Shown here: positions 25,749-34,306 of the stretch, in pieces | Position numbering within the stretch: position 1 is the stretch's first letter | How the letters are laid out: each line of letters opens with the position of its first letter | NCBI GenBank assembly: GCA_900552385.1 | Contig: URZI01000006.1 | Coordinates: 1 to 64,000 of the forward strand | Source of the DNA: an uncultured Collinsella sp. | Lineage (GTDB): Bacteria; Actinomycetota; Coriobacteriia; Coriobacteriales; Coriobacteriaceae | DNA: 64,000 nt | Reading direction: 5' to 3' | Notes under the pieces: generated by a model | Seen by the model: the letters and a program-made list of their open reading frames with translations, nothing else | Told to the model about the DNA's origin: nothing | Database searches by the model: none | Program-made: the position numbers and the translations under genes

Positions 25749-26371
25749 AGACCGAGAGCCTCTTTGACATCCCCGTACACGGTCTCGCGAGCCTGGTCAC
25801 CGTTGACCGACTTGAGCAGACCCTGGCCACGATAGTAGTCGACGAGCGGGCTCGTGGACTTCTCGTAGACGTCGAGACGGTTCTTGATGGTCTCGGGCTT
25901 GTCGTCGTCGCGCTGATACATCTCGCCGCCACACTTGGGGCAGGTGGCATCGGCAGCGGTGCCGGTGTAACCGCAGGCGCGGCAGGTGCGACGCGAAGAC
26001 AGACGATCGATAATGACCTCGGGGGCCACATCGACCAGAAGGGCACAGTCGATCTCGCGACCCATGGCGGAGAGCTCGGAATCGAGCGTCACGGCCTGGG
26101 CGGTGTTGCGCGGGAAGCCGTCGAGGATGAAGCCCCGCTGGGCGTCATCGGCGGCAAGGCGCTCCTTGACAAGGTCGATCACGAGCTGGTCGGGAACGAG
26201 CTCGCCAGCGTCCATGTACTTCTTAGCCTGAATACCAAGCTCGGTGCCACCCTTGACGGCAGCACGCAGCAGGTCGCCCGTGGAAATATGGGCGACGCCA
26301 AACTCGGCGACGAGCTCCTGTGCGACGGTGCCCTTACCGGCACCCGGAGCTCCTAGCAATACGAGGTTCAT
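25745..26371 (-). CDS. adk: Adenylate kinase
   Basis: A 208-residue adenylate kinase interconverting ATP + AMP and 2 ADP. P-loop GAPGAGKGT at residues 7-15, the NMP-binding HISTGDLLR, the GFPRN motif, and a long LID with a zinc site (C-R-A-C ... C-P-K-C near 130-150), the Gram-positive-type LID. The ATG at 26371 has AGGAGG 8 bases upstream; the TTG two codons earlier is less likely. Confidence 0.97.
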   Translation of the reverse strand: MNLVLLGAPGAGKGTVAQELVAEFGVAHISTGDLLRAAVKGGTELGIQAKKYMDAGELVPDQLVIDLVKERLAADDAQRGFILDGFPRNTAQAVTLDSELSAMGREIDCALLVDVAPEVIIDRLSSRRTCRACGYTGTAADATCPKCGGEMYQRDDDKPETIKNRLDVYEKSTSPLVDYYRGQGLLKSVNGDQARETVYGDVKEALGL

Positions 26372-26389
26372 GAGCAATCCTCCTCTAGC

Positions 26390-27676
26390 CTATTTAAAGA
26401 ATCCATCGTAATCATACATCTTGATCTGGCCTTCGAGCTTATCGACCGTGTCGAGCACGACGCCGACCATGATGAGGATGGACGTGCCGCCAAATGCCTG
26501 GATCAGATGGTTACCCGTGAAGGAGAAGATGATCGAAGGCACGATGGCGATGAGCGCCAAAAAGACAGCGCTGGGAAGCGTGATCTTGTTGAGCGCGTTC
26601 TTGATGTAGGCCGCGGTAGCCCTACCCGGACGGACGCCCGGAATAAAGCCGCCCTGCTTCTTAAGGTTATCGGCCGTGTCATCGGGGTTGAACACCATGG
26701 AGGTGTAGAAGTACGCGAAGAACACGATGAGGACAACGTTAAGCACCCAGTTGAGCCAACCGGTCGAAAGCGCAGAGGCAACTGCCTGAATCCAGCCGAT
26801 GCCGGGGAAGAACACGGCAATCTGAGCCGGGAAGTACAGCAGCGCCGAAGCGAAGATGATCGGCACGACACCCGCGGTGTTGACCTTGATGGGCAGGTAG
26901 GTGGTCTGGCCACCCATCATGCGACGGCCCACGACGCGTTTGGCGTAGGAGACCGGGATGCGGCGCTGGCCGCGCTCAAGGAAAACAATCAGCGGGATAA
27001 CCAGCAGGATGATGGCGCAGATGATCACCATGGTGATGATGCCACCGGCATTGCCCTCGGTGCTGGAGAAGATAGCCTGCGGCAGACCGGCCATGATGTT
27101 CGCGAAGATGATCAGCGACATGCCATTGCCGATACCGCGCTGGGTGATGAGCTCACCAATCCACATGATCAGCATGGCGCCCGCGGTGAGCGTACCGACG
27201 ATCATGAGGTCGAAGATGATCTCGGGAGCGCCGGCGCCATTGAAGCTGATGCCGAAGCTCTTAAAGAGGAAGAGGTAACCCACGGAGTTGAGGATTGCCA
27301 GAGCCAGGGTGAGGTAACGCGAATACTGCGTAATCTTGGTCTGACCGACCTCGCCCTCGCGGGCAAGCTCATGCAGGGAAGGCACGACGGCCTGGAGCAT
27401 CTGGAGGATGATCGAGCTGGTGATGTAAGGCATGATGCCCAGCGAAAACACCGACACATAGCTCAACGCGCCGCCAGAGAAAAGATTCAGGAGGGCCATA
27501 GCACCTGCGGCGACCGAATTGTTATCGGTCGAGAAAAGGCCCAGCATCCCCTGGAAGGGAATGCCGGGCACAGGAACGTGCGCACCAATGCGGTACACGA
27601 CGAGCATAGCTATGGTAAAAAGAATCTTTTCGCGCAATTCTTTGATGCGGAAAGCATTCTTAAGACCATTTAGCAC
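26390..27676 (-). CDS. secY: Protein translocase subunit SecY
   Basis: A 428-residue channel protein with ten membrane segments. Recognisable parts are GIMPYITSSIILQML near 80 (plug region), ERGQRRIPVSYAKR in the cytoplasmic loop near 235 and the conserved C-terminal LEGQIKMYDYDGFFK-like end. It starts with GTG at 27676, overlapping the end of rplO by 7 bp. Confidence 0.98.
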   Translation of the reverse strand: MLNGLKNAFRIKELREKILFTIAMLVVYRIGAHVPVPGIPFQGMLGLFSTDNNSVAAGAMALLNLFSGGALSYVSVFSLGIMPYITSSIILQMLQAVVPSLHELAREGEVGQTKITQYSRYLTLALAILNSVGYLFLFKSFGISFNGAGAPEIIFDLMIVGTLTAGAMLIMWIGELITQRGIGNGMSLIIFANIMAGLPQAIFSSTEGNAGGIITMVIICAIILLVIPLIVFLERGQRRIPVSYAKRVVGRRMMGGQTTYLPIKVNTAGVVPIIFASALLYFPAQIAVFFPGIGWIQAVASALSTGWLNWVLNVVLIVFFAYFYTSMVFNPDDTADNLKKQGGFIPGVRPGRATAAYIKNALNKITLPSAVFLALIAIVPSIIFSFTGNHLIQAFGGTSILIMVGVVLDTVDKLEGQIKMYDYDGFFK

Positions 27677-28119
27677 GGCAGCTCGACCTTTCCGCCGGCG
27701 GCCTCGATCTTGGCCTGCGCAGAAGCGCTGACCTTGTCGACCTTGACCGTGAACTTCTTGGTGAGCTCACCATTGCCGAGCACCTTGACGGGCTCGAACT
27801 CGCTCTTGGTGATGCGAGCGGCCTTAAGAGCGGCACCGTCGATCACAGCGCCGTCCTCGAACTTACGCTCGAGACGCTCAACGTTAACAGCGGTGTACTC
27901 GATACGACGGGGGTTGCGGAAGCCCGGAAGCTTGGGCAGGCGCATAGCCAGCGGAGTCTGGCCACCCTCGAAGCCGGCACCCTTGGTGCCGCCGGAGCGG
28001 GAACCCTGGCCCTTCTGGCCGCGGCCAGAAGTGGTGCCGTGACCCGAAGAATTGCCACGGCCGACGCGCTTGCGGTTCTTGGTGGAACCGGGCGCGGGAG
28101 TAAGATCGTGAAGCTGCAT
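27670..28119 (-). CDS. rplO: 50S ribosomal protein L15
   Basis: A 149-residue L15: LHDLTPAPGSTKNRKRVGRG at the N-terminus, the glycine-rich GHGTTSGRGQKGQGSRSGG and FEGGQTPLAMRLPK loops, and the C-terminal KVSASAQAKIEAAGGKVEL domain. Overlaps secY by 7 bp. Confidence 0.98.
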   Translation of the reverse strand: MQLHDLTPAPGSTKNRKRVGRGNSSGHGTTSGRGQKGQGSRSGGTKGAGFEGGQTPLAMRLPKLPGFRNPRRIEYTAVNVERLERKFEDGAVIDGAALKAARITKSEFEPVKVLGNGELTKKFTVKVDKVSASAQAKIEAAGGKVELPC

Positions 28120-28122
28120 TTG

Positions 28123-28305
28123 CTACTCCTCTACAATCTCGACAAGGTGCTTGACCTTGAAGATCATGCCGCGGACGGACTCGTTGTCAGCAATCTCGCG
28201 AACCTCGCGGATCCTGTGGAGACCGAGGGCACGGACAGTACGGACCTGGTCCTGCTTGCAACCGTTGGTGCTGCGGACCTGCTTGATCTTGATGGTGTCA
28301 GCCAT
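28123..28305 (-). CDS. rpmD: 50S ribosomal protein L30
   Basis: A 60-residue L30 (IKIKQVRSTNGCKQDQVRTVRALGL ... MIFKVKHLVEIVEE), the short bacterial form. Three bases separate its start from the rpsE stop and its stop lies 3 bases before the rplO start. Confidence 0.97.
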   Translation of the reverse strand: MADTIKIKQVRSTNGCKQDQVRTVRALGLHRIREVREIADNESVRGMIFKVKHLVEIVEE

Positions 28306-28307
28306 GC

Positions 28308-28832
28308 TTAGTTCTCCTTACCGACGAACATCTCGGAGACCGTCAGGCCACGGCGAGCCGCGACGTCCTCAGGGCTGGAGAGCTCCTTGAGGCCCTCGAC
28401 GGCAGCCTTGATGATGTTGAGGCCGTTGTCGGTACCGAGGGACTTGGACAGGACGTTCTTGATGCCAGCAAGCTCAAAGAGGGGACGCACAGCGCCGCCG
28501 GCGATAACGCCGGTACCCTCGACAGCGGGCTTGATGATGATGCGGCCGGCACCAAAGTGGCCGAGAACCTCGTGCGGGATGGTGCCCTGCTCGGTCACCG
28601 GCACGTGGAACATGTTCTTCTTGGCATCGAGAGATGCCTTGGAGATGGCCATGGGCACCTCAGCGGACTTGCCCATGCCAACGCCGACGTTGCCCTTGCC
28701 GTCGCCAACGACGACGAGAGCGACGAGGCTCATGCGACGACCACCCTTGACGGTCTTCGACACGCGGTTGATGTAAACGACGCGCTCCTCGAACTCGGAG
28801 GCCTCGCGCTGCTGCTTCTGATTACGAGCCAT
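28308..28832 (-). CDS. rpsE: 30S ribosomal protein S5
   Basis: A 174-residue S5 with the double-stranded RNA-binding domain (FEERVVYINRVSKTVKGGRR) and the GGAVRPLFELAGIKNVLSKS and NIIKAAVEGL signatures. Confidence 0.98.
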   Translation of the reverse strand: MARNQKQQREASEFEERVVYINRVSKTVKGGRRMSLVALVVVGDGKGNVGVGMGKSAEVPMAISKASLDAKKNMFHVPVTEQGTIPHEVLGHFGAGRIIIKPAVEGTGVIAGGAVRPLFELAGIKNVLSKSLGTDNGLNIIKAAVEGLKELSSPEDVAARRGLTVSEMFVGKEN

Positions 28833-28846
28833 GTGCTACATACCTC

Positions 28847-29215
28847 CTAGAACTCGAGACCGGCGGCACGAGCACCGTCGGCGAGGGCCTTGACGCGGCC
28901 ATGGTAGATACGGCCACCGCGATCGAAGGCGACCTTGGTGATGCCGGCCTCGATGGCGCGCTTGCCAACGAGCTGACCGACCTTCTCCGCAGCCTCCTTG
29001 TTCGAGGTGTGGGTGCCCTTGAACTCGGCCTCGAGGGTCGAGGCAGAGACGAGCGTCAGGCTGGAGCCCTTGCTGTCGTCGATGATCTGGGCATAGATGT
29101 TGGCGTTAGTACGGGTCACGCGAAGACGCGGACGCTCGGAGGTACCCGAGACCTTGCCGCGAACACGACGCTGACGACGCTTGAGGCCTTCCAGCTTCGC
29201 CTTATGCTTGTTCAT
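28847..29215 (-). CDS. rplR: 50S ribosomal protein L18
   Basis: A 122-residue L18: basic N-terminus (KRRQRRVRGKVSGTSERPRL), NANIYAQIIDDS core and the end FDRGGRIYHGRVKALADGAR. The gene starts 75 bp after the rplF stop. Confidence 0.98.
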   Translation of the reverse strand: MNKHKAKLEGLKRRQRRVRGKVSGTSERPRLRVTRTNANIYAQIIDDSKGSSLTLVSASTLEAEFKGTHTSNKEAAEKVGQLVGKRAIEAGITKVAFDRGGRIYHGRVKALADGARAAGLEF

Positions 29216-29290
29216 ACGTAAACTCCTAAAAAGGTTGATCTTGCCAGCACCTGACGGGGTGCTGGTCTTATGCGAGTGAGTCGGTTACGA

Positions 29291-29827
29291 CTACTTGGCG
29301 GCCTTACCCAGCTTGCGGCGGATGTGCTCGCCAACGTAGTGGATACCCTTGCCCTTGTAAGGCTCGGGAGGACGATGGCCGCGGATCTCAGCGGCGATCT
29401 GACCGACCTGCTGCTTGTTGATACCCTTGACGTTCACGTGGGTGTTGTCGGGAACCTCGAAGGTGATGCCCTCGGGAGCCTCGACGATCACGGGGTGCGA
29501 GAAGCCCAGGGAGAACTCGAGGTTCTTGCCCTTCTGCTGCACGCGGTAACCGACGCCGGCGAGCTCGAGCTTCTTCTCGAAGCCCTCGGAAACGCCAACA
29601 ACCATGTTGTGGATGAGGGCGCGGGTGAGGCCGTGGCGGGCACGGGTCTCACGCTCGTCGTCGGGACGGGAAACGGTGAGGACGTTGTCCTCGACGTTGA
29701 TAGCGAGCTTCTCAAAGACATCGAGCTCGAGCTGGCCCTTGGGGCCCTTGACGACAACGTTGTTGCCGTTGACTGCCACTTCGACTCCGGCGGGAATCTG
29801 GACAGGCTTATTACCGATACGAGACAC
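29291..29827 (-). CDS. rplF: 50S ribosomal protein L6
   Basis: A 178-residue L6 with the duplicated fold: SRIGNKPVQIPAGVEV at the N-terminus and the C-terminal PEPYKGKGIHYVGEHIRRK signature. The start codon is GTG with AAGGAG upstream. Confidence 0.98.
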   Translation of the reverse strand: MSRIGNKPVQIPAGVEVAVNGNNVVVKGPKGQLELDVFEKLAINVEDNVLTVSRPDDERETRARHGLTRALIHNMVVGVSEGFEKKLELAGVGYRVQQKGKNLEFSLGFSHPVIVEAPEGITFEVPDNTHVNVKGINKQQVGQIAAEIRGHRPPEPYKGKGIHYVGEHIRRKLGKAAK

Positions 29828-29860
29828 GGTGATCTCCTTTCCTTCTACCTACCGAGCGAA

Positions 29861-30259
29861 TTACCAGACGTAAGCGATGATCTCGCCGCCGACGTTGTGC
29901 TTGCGAGCATCGCGGTCGGTCATGACGCCATGGCTGGTGGAAATAATGGCGGTACCAAGGCCACCACGGACGCGGGGCATGTCGGCAACGCCGGTGTACT
30001 TACGCAGGCCCGGCTTGGAAATGCGGCGGATGCCGTTGATGACCTTAGCCTTCTTGGGACCATACTTAAGCGTGATGTGCAGAGTCTTCTGGGGAACGGT
30101 GTCCTCGACATCGTAGCCCTCGATGTAGCCCTCCTCGTGCAGAACACGAGCGATCTCGACGAGCTTCTTGCTGCTCGGCATGGAGACCGTGGCCTTGTTC
30201 ACAGAGTTAGCGTTACGGATGCGCGTAAGCATATCTGCGATCGGGTCTGTAAGGTTCAT
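29861..30259 (-). CDS. rpsH: 30S ribosomal protein S8
   Basis: A 132-residue S8: TDPIADMLTRIRNANSV at the N-terminus and the STSHGVMTDRDARKHNVGGE signature near the C-terminus, which contacts helix 21 of 16S rRNA and is used for autoregulation in other bacteria. Confidence 0.98.
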   Translation of the reverse strand: MNLTDPIADMLTRIRNANSVNKATVSMPSSKKLVEIARVLHEEGYIEGYDVEDTVPQKTLHITLKYGPKKAKVINGIRRISKPGLRKYTGVADMPRVRGGLGTAIISTSHGVMTDRDARKHNVGGEIIAYVW

Positions 30260-30378
30260 ACAGATTCTCCTTCGTTCTTGATGAACACGTGCTCTTGGTT
30301 CTTCGCCGCCCTTAACGGCAAAGCCTTTTTAGCGCGTTTTCCCTGTTCCAAACTGATGCTTGAAACGCTGGTAGTGAC

Positions 30379-30564
30379 TTACCAGCTGGCCTTTTTAACG
30401 CCGGGAAGCTCGCCCTTGAGTGCAAGCTCGCGGAAGCAGACACGGCACAGGCCGAACTTGCGGTACACAGAGTGCGGACGGCCGCAGCGCTGGCAGCGCG
30501 TGTACTCACGAGTAGAGAACTTCTGCTTGCGATTGCACTTGACGATCATCGATGTCTTAGCCAC
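30379..30564 (-). CDS. rpsN: 30S ribosomal protein S14, zinc type
   Basis: A 61-residue S14 of the type Z class with ligands CQRC (near 24) and CRVC (near 40). GTG start. A 119-bp gap separates it from rpsH, longer than other gaps in this operon; the gap holds no gene. Confidence 0.97.
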   Translation of the reverse strand: MAKTSMIVKCNRKQKFSTREYTRCQRCGRPHSVYRKFGLCRVCFRELALKGELPGVKKASW

Positions 30565-30643
30565 TTATATCCTCCTCACATAGAGTATTGTTCGCCCCAA
30601 GCGCCGCCCCCTTGTGGGAACGGCGCTTATAGGGCAGGTGAAC

Positions 30644-31201
30644 CTATTTCTTGAACGGGAAACCGAAGGCGTCCAGAAGGGCCTTGGCCTCCTCATCGGT
30701 GTTGGCGGTGGTCACGAAAGTGATGTCCATACCACGCTGGTGATCGACGGAATCGAAGTCGATCTCGGGGAAGATGAGCTGCTCGGTGACGCCCATGGAG
30801 AAGTTACCACGGCCGTCGAAGCTCTTGGCGGAAATGCCGCGGAAGTCGCGGATACGGGGGATCGCGACGGAGGTCAGACGATCGAAGAACTCCCACATAC
30901 GGTCGCCACGCAGGGTAACCTTGCAGCCGATCGGCATACCAGCGCGCAGGCGGAAGGTAGCGATGGACTTGCGGGCACGGGTGATCATCGGCTGCTGGCC
31001 GGTGATGGCGCGCAGGTCGCGCACGGCACCGTCGATGGCCTTGGAATCGGTAGCGGCCTCGCCGACACCCATGTTCACGACGATCTTCTCAAACTTGGGG
31101 ATCATCATGACGTTCTCGTACTGGAACTTGTCCTGAAGCTGCTGCTTGACCTCGTTGTTGTACTTGGTCTTCAGACGCGGCACATACTTCTCTTCTGCCA
31201 T
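30644..31201 (-). CDS. rplE: 50S ribosomal protein L5
   Basis: A 185-residue L5 (PRLKTKYNNEVKQQLQDKFQYENVM, then RDFRGISAKSFDGRGNFSMG). It is the first gene of the operon here, with AAGGAG before its ATG and a candidate promoter at 31339-31367. In most bacteria rplX and rplN lie directly upstream; they are absent and the upstream gene is xdhC. Confidence 0.98.
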   Translation of the reverse strand: MAEEKYVPRLKTKYNNEVKQQLQDKFQYENVMMIPKFEKIVVNMGVGEAATDSKAIDGAVRDLRAITGQQPMITRARKSIATFRLRAGMPIGCKVTLRGDRMWEFFDRLTSVAIPRIRDFRGISAKSFDGRGNFSMGVTEQLIFPEIDFDSVDHQRGMDITFVTTANTDEEAKALLDAFGFPFKK

Positions 31202-31338
31202 TGTTCACTCCTTCTTGGGGTTTTAAGCACGGGGCGTGGCCACGATGGGTTGTCCTCGTGCCTCCTGGCTGCATCCGCGCCGCTCATGGCATTTCGCGGT
31301 TTGGACTCGACGCAGCAGGAGCCGACAAAACAATCGGT

Positions 31339-31367
31339 ACTATACGCGCATCGGAAGCGTATTTCCA
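31339..31367 (-). promoter_or_regulatory. Candidate promoter for the rplE operon
   Basis: Minus strand TATAGT (-10) and TGGAAA (-35) separated by 17 bp, roughly 135 bp upstream of the rplE start. Confidence 0.45.
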
Positions 31368-31429
31368 GAAAAACCTCGTCTGCCTGCACAACTCCACAAC
31401 TCCCCCGCACAAATGGATCCCAAAAAGCA

Positions 31430-31494
31430 GTTGCGGTGAAATAGGGACTGTTTGGCGGCCTAACAGGCTTAAACAGTCCGTATTTCACCGCAAC
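31430..31494. repeat. 65-bp hairpin repeat, copy A
   Basis: Inverted repeat beginning GTTGCGGTGAAAT and ending ATTTCACCGCAAC, with inner arms around GGACTGTTTG / AAACAGTCC. Same length and closely similar sequence as 34215-34279. It starts 18 bp past the xdhC stop and has no T-run. Confidence 0.85.
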
Positions 31495-31512
31495 TTATTG
31501 GTGGGGATGCGA

Positions 31513-32556
31513 TTAGCGCTTGCGGGGGACGAGTTTGGTGCGGCGCAGGTGGATCATCTCGGCGGCGATGGAGATGGCGATCTCCTCGGGGTCCTCGGCC
31601 TCGATGGCAACACCGATCGGAAGATGCAGCTCGTCGATCTGGTCCTGCGTAAAGCCTTCCTGCTCCAAGCGGGCCCGCACAAAGGCCGTCTTGCGACGCG
31701 AGCCCAGACAGCCCAGATAGGCGGGCTTGGCGCGCATGGCCTGAATCACCACGTCGATATCGGACTTGTGACCCGCCGTGGCGACGACCACCAAGTCGCG
31801 CGGACCGATGGGACACAGCTCGCTCAGGTTCTTGTAATCGACCAGGCGACGATCGTAGACACCGGGCACCCATTCGGGCGTCAACGTGCCGGGGCGGTCA
31901 TCGCAGGCCACGACGGCAAAGCCCACCGCCGTGAGCACGCGCGCCGTCGCGGCGCCCACGTGTCCGCAGCCAAAGATGTAGGTCAGGCCCTCGGGGCAGA
32001 GCGTCTCGATGTGCGCCGCGGGAATCTCAGAGGCAGCGTTGGTGTAGGTGACGTTACTCCCCTCCTCCACCAGTGAAAGCCCGGGGCAGCCCGCAATGGT
32101 ATGGCGCGATGCCTCGCCATGGTACTCGGCCACATCGCCCTCGAGCGCGCTCGCGATAAACGGCTCAAAGTCGATGACGAAGTCGCCGATGCGCCGATAG
32201 ACCAAGACGTCGGCAATTTCCTGGAACAACGGTGCCTGGGTCGCATCCAGATGTAGGTAGCACAGGCAAATGGCTCCGCCGCAGATCATGCCGGTATCGG
32301 AGTTCTCGCCGCCCATGGTGTAGCGGACCAGACGCGACTGCCCTGCGGCCAGCAGCTCGCGCGCCTCGTCCAGCGCAAAGAGCTCGATCTTGCCGCCGCC
32401 GATGGTACCCGCTTGGCCGCCATCGGCAAAGACGGCCATCCAGGCGCCCACGCCGCGCGGCGATGACCCTGCCGTGCCGGCCACGACCACGAGCTCGCAC
32501 GTCTCGCCAGCACGCAGAGCGCCAAGCGCCGCATTCACAACATCGAGCTTTTCCAT
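31513..32556 (-). CDS. xdhC: XdhC/CoxI family molybdenum hydroxylase maturation factor
   Basis: A 347-residue XdhC-type chaperone that in characterised systems binds molybdenum cofactor and promotes its sulfuration and insertion into xanthine dehydrogenase. The N-terminal XdhC/CoxI domain has VVVAGTAGSSPRGVGAWMAV and the GTIGGGKIE motif; the C-terminal half is a Rossmann domain (YIFGCGHVGAATARVL near residue 195, then DDRPGTLT). It ends with YLGCLGSRRKTAFVRARL, a family signature. It lies 9 bp downstream of yqeB in one operon, with the hairpin repeat after its stop. Confidence 0.92.
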   Translation of the reverse strand: MEKLDVVNAALGALRAGETCELVVVAGTAGSSPRGVGAWMAVFADGGQAGTIGGGKIELFALDEARELLAAGQSRLVRYTMGGENSDTGMICGGAICLCYLHLDATQAPLFQEIADVLVYRRIGDFVIDFEPFIASALEGDVAEYHGEASRHTIAGCPGLSLVEEGSNVTYTNAASEIPAAHIETLCPEGLTYIFGCGHVGAATARVLTAVGFAVVACDDRPGTLTPEWVPGVYDRRLVDYKNLSELCPIGPRDLVVVATAGHKSDIDVVIQAMRAKPAYLGCLGSRRKTAFVRARLEQEGFTQDQIDELHLPIGVAIEAEDPEEIAISIAAEMIHLRRTKLVPRKR

Positions 32557-32565
32557 TGCCGCCTT

Positions 32566-33360
32566 CTATCCTCTAAAGACATCGGTGAGCATAGCGAGTG
32601 CCTCGAGCACGCCGCCGCCGACCGACGTCGCCTTGTCCGAAATATAGTTGATATAGCTGGCATCGCCACGCGGATCGACGTCGGCACATTTAAAGCCCTC
32701 AGTCACCTGCACGCCGTTCGCCAAAAGCCCGCGCAGGCAGCCATCGATCTGCGTGCACATGGGCGTATCGTCCGCGTAGCCAATCACGTCTCCGGCGCTC
32801 ACGATGTCGCCGATTGCGCGGTCGGACCGAAACACGCCGGCAGCGGGGCTGTGGATAACGCGCTCCTTGCCATAGCCGGCGATAATGCCCGGCACGCCTG
32901 TGTTGGGCTGGGGCGTACCTTGGGTAATGACACGGCCAAGAAAATGCCCGCGCATGGTCTCGACCACGGCGTCGCAGTCAACCGGCGCGGTAAAGCCCGG
33001 CCCCACGGCGATGACGGTAGGCGCCATGTCGCGCGTGGTGCCCAGGTTGCGCTTGGCCAGAATCGCGTCGACCACAGCCGCGGGTTTAAGCTCATCGAGC
33101 ATCTGTGCCTGGGGGTCCACCACCACGGCGACATCCCCCGCTTGGGTAATCTCGAGCGCCTCAGCCGGCGTCTGTGCCAAGCGAGCGCGAATGCCCTCGA
33201 CCTGGACCTCGCCCAAGCGAATGGCCTCGCAAAAACTGATTGTGCGACGGATGCACGTGGGGACCGCGATATCGGCCATAACGACCGACACGCCGGCGCG
33301 TACCAAACGGGCAGCAACACCCGTGGCGATATCGCCGGCGCCGCGAACATAAACGAGCAT
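32566..33360 (-). CDS. yqeB: YqeB, selenium-dependent molybdenum hydroxylase accessory protein
   Basis: A 264-residue protein of the EF2563/YqeB family, found almost only in genomes with selenium-dependent molybdenum hydroxylases. A Rossmann-like start (VYVRGAGDIATGVAARLVRAG) is followed by PTVIAVGPGFTAPVDCDAVVET and GRVITQGTPQPNTGVPGII. It is thought to take part in placing labile selenium on the molybdenum cofactor; its exact reaction is not established. It is divergent from yqeC across about 100 bp and is co-transcribed with xdhC. Confidence 0.93.
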   Translation of the reverse strand: MLVYVRGAGDIATGVAARLVRAGVSVVMADIAVPTCIRRTISFCEAIRLGEVQVEGIRARLAQTPAEALEITQAGDVAVVVDPQAQMLDELKPAAVVDAILAKRNLGTTRDMAPTVIAVGPGFTAPVDCDAVVETMRGHFLGRVITQGTPQPNTGVPGIIAGYGKERVIHSPAAGVFRSDRAIGDIVSAGDVIGYADDTPMCTQIDGCLRGLLANGVQVTEGFKCADVDPRGDASYINYISDKATSVGGGVLEALAMLTDVFRG

Positions 33361-33462
33361 TCCCGGGGCACCTCCCTGTGCTACGGTTTGAGCAGAGCAA
33401 AAGCGGTTCGACCGCTACTCTGATGATTATTTATTATCACAGTATTATACGGCGGTGAACAG

Positions 33463-34197
33463 ATGGAAACGGTTAGCGGCAATCTTGCCTCGGCGCTCAG
33501 GATCGAGCCGGGCATTACCGCGATTATCGGCAGCGGCGGCAAGTCGACCTTGCTGAAAACGCTGGGTCTCGAGCTCATGCGCGCTGGCGGCAGGGTGCTT
33601 CTCTGTACCACCACGCACATGCTTCCCGTCGCCGGCGTGCCGTGGGACGGGTCGAGCCGTCGCCTGGATGCCGCGCCTTGGAAGCCGGGGGCCCTGCATG
33701 TCCCCGGTTGCACCTGCGAGGCATGCGCTGGCATGAGCCGCGGAAGCATCTGCCAGGCGGGTGTTTTGGACCCGGAGACAGGCAAGCTCTCCGCCCCCGC
33801 CGAGCCGCTCAACGAGCTGGCGCAGCGCTTTGACTATGTGTTGACCGAGGCGGACGGCAGCAAGCGACTCCCGCTCAAGGCCCACGCCGCCTGGGAGCCG
33901 GTGATTCCCTCTGGCACGGCAAACGTTGTCTGGGTCGTCGGCGCCTCGGGGCTGGGCAAGCCCGTCGCCGAGGTTGTCCACCGCCCCGAGCTCTTCTGCG
34001 AGCGTTGCGGCTGCGAGCTCACCGACATCGCCACGCCCGAGCGCGTCGCCCAGGCGCTCAATGCCGAGATGCAGGCGCTGGAACTCGGCACCGCACGCGT
34101 CATGCTCAACCAAGTCGACACGCTCAGCGACCCCACGATGGCCGACCGCTTCGAGGCAGCTCTCGACCGTCCCATCGTCGCCACCAGCCTCAAGTAG
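33463..34197 (+). CDS. yqeC: YqeC, selenium-dependent hydroxylase P-loop protein
   Basis: A 244-residue putative selenium-dependent hydroxylase accessory protein. A P-loop IIGSGGKSTLLKTLG lies at residues 21-35, followed by CTTTHMLP and, further on, the LTEADGSKRLPLKAHAAWEP signature of the family. Three CxxC pairs (CTCEAC, CERCGC) are unusual and may bind metal. The genomic pairing with yqeB is the classic marker of the trait. The ATG at 33463 has only a weak ribosome binding site. Confidence 0.92.
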   Translation: METVSGNLASALRIEPGITAIIGSGGKSTLLKTLGLELMRAGGRVLLCTTTHMLPVAGVPWDGSSRRLDAAPWKPGALHVPGCTCEACAGMSRGSICQAGVLDPETGKLSAPAEPLNELAQRFDYVLTEADGSKRLPLKAHAAWEPVIPSGTANVVWVVGASGLGKPVAEVVHRPELFCERCGCELTDIATPERVAQALNAEMQALELGTARVMLNQVDTLSDPTMADRFEAALDRPIVATSLK

Positions 34198-34214
34198 CCG
34201 GCCCCATCTCGTCA

Positions 34215-34279
34215 GTTGCGGTGAAATACGGACTGTTTGGCCGCATGACGGCCGCAAACAGTCCGTATTCCACCGCAAC
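34215..34279. repeat. 65-bp hairpin repeat, copy B
   Basis: Arms of 25 bp match at 24 positions (GTTGCGGTGAAATACGGACT... and its complement). It lies between the convergent yqeC and hyuA stops, 17 and 27 bp away, and is likely a shared transcript end or stabiliser. Copy A is at 31430-31494. Confidence 0.88.
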
Positions 34280-34306
34280 TGCGGAGGGGACACGGCATCT
34301 TTGCTG

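Larger units (their letters stand above)
31202..31512. other. Leader/intergenic region between rplE and xdhC
   Basis: 311 bp with no ribosomal gene remnant that I can recognise. It holds the candidate rplE promoter (31339-31367) and the 65-bp hairpin repeat (31430-31494). The transcribed leader before rplE would be about 130 bases. Confidence 0.5.
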
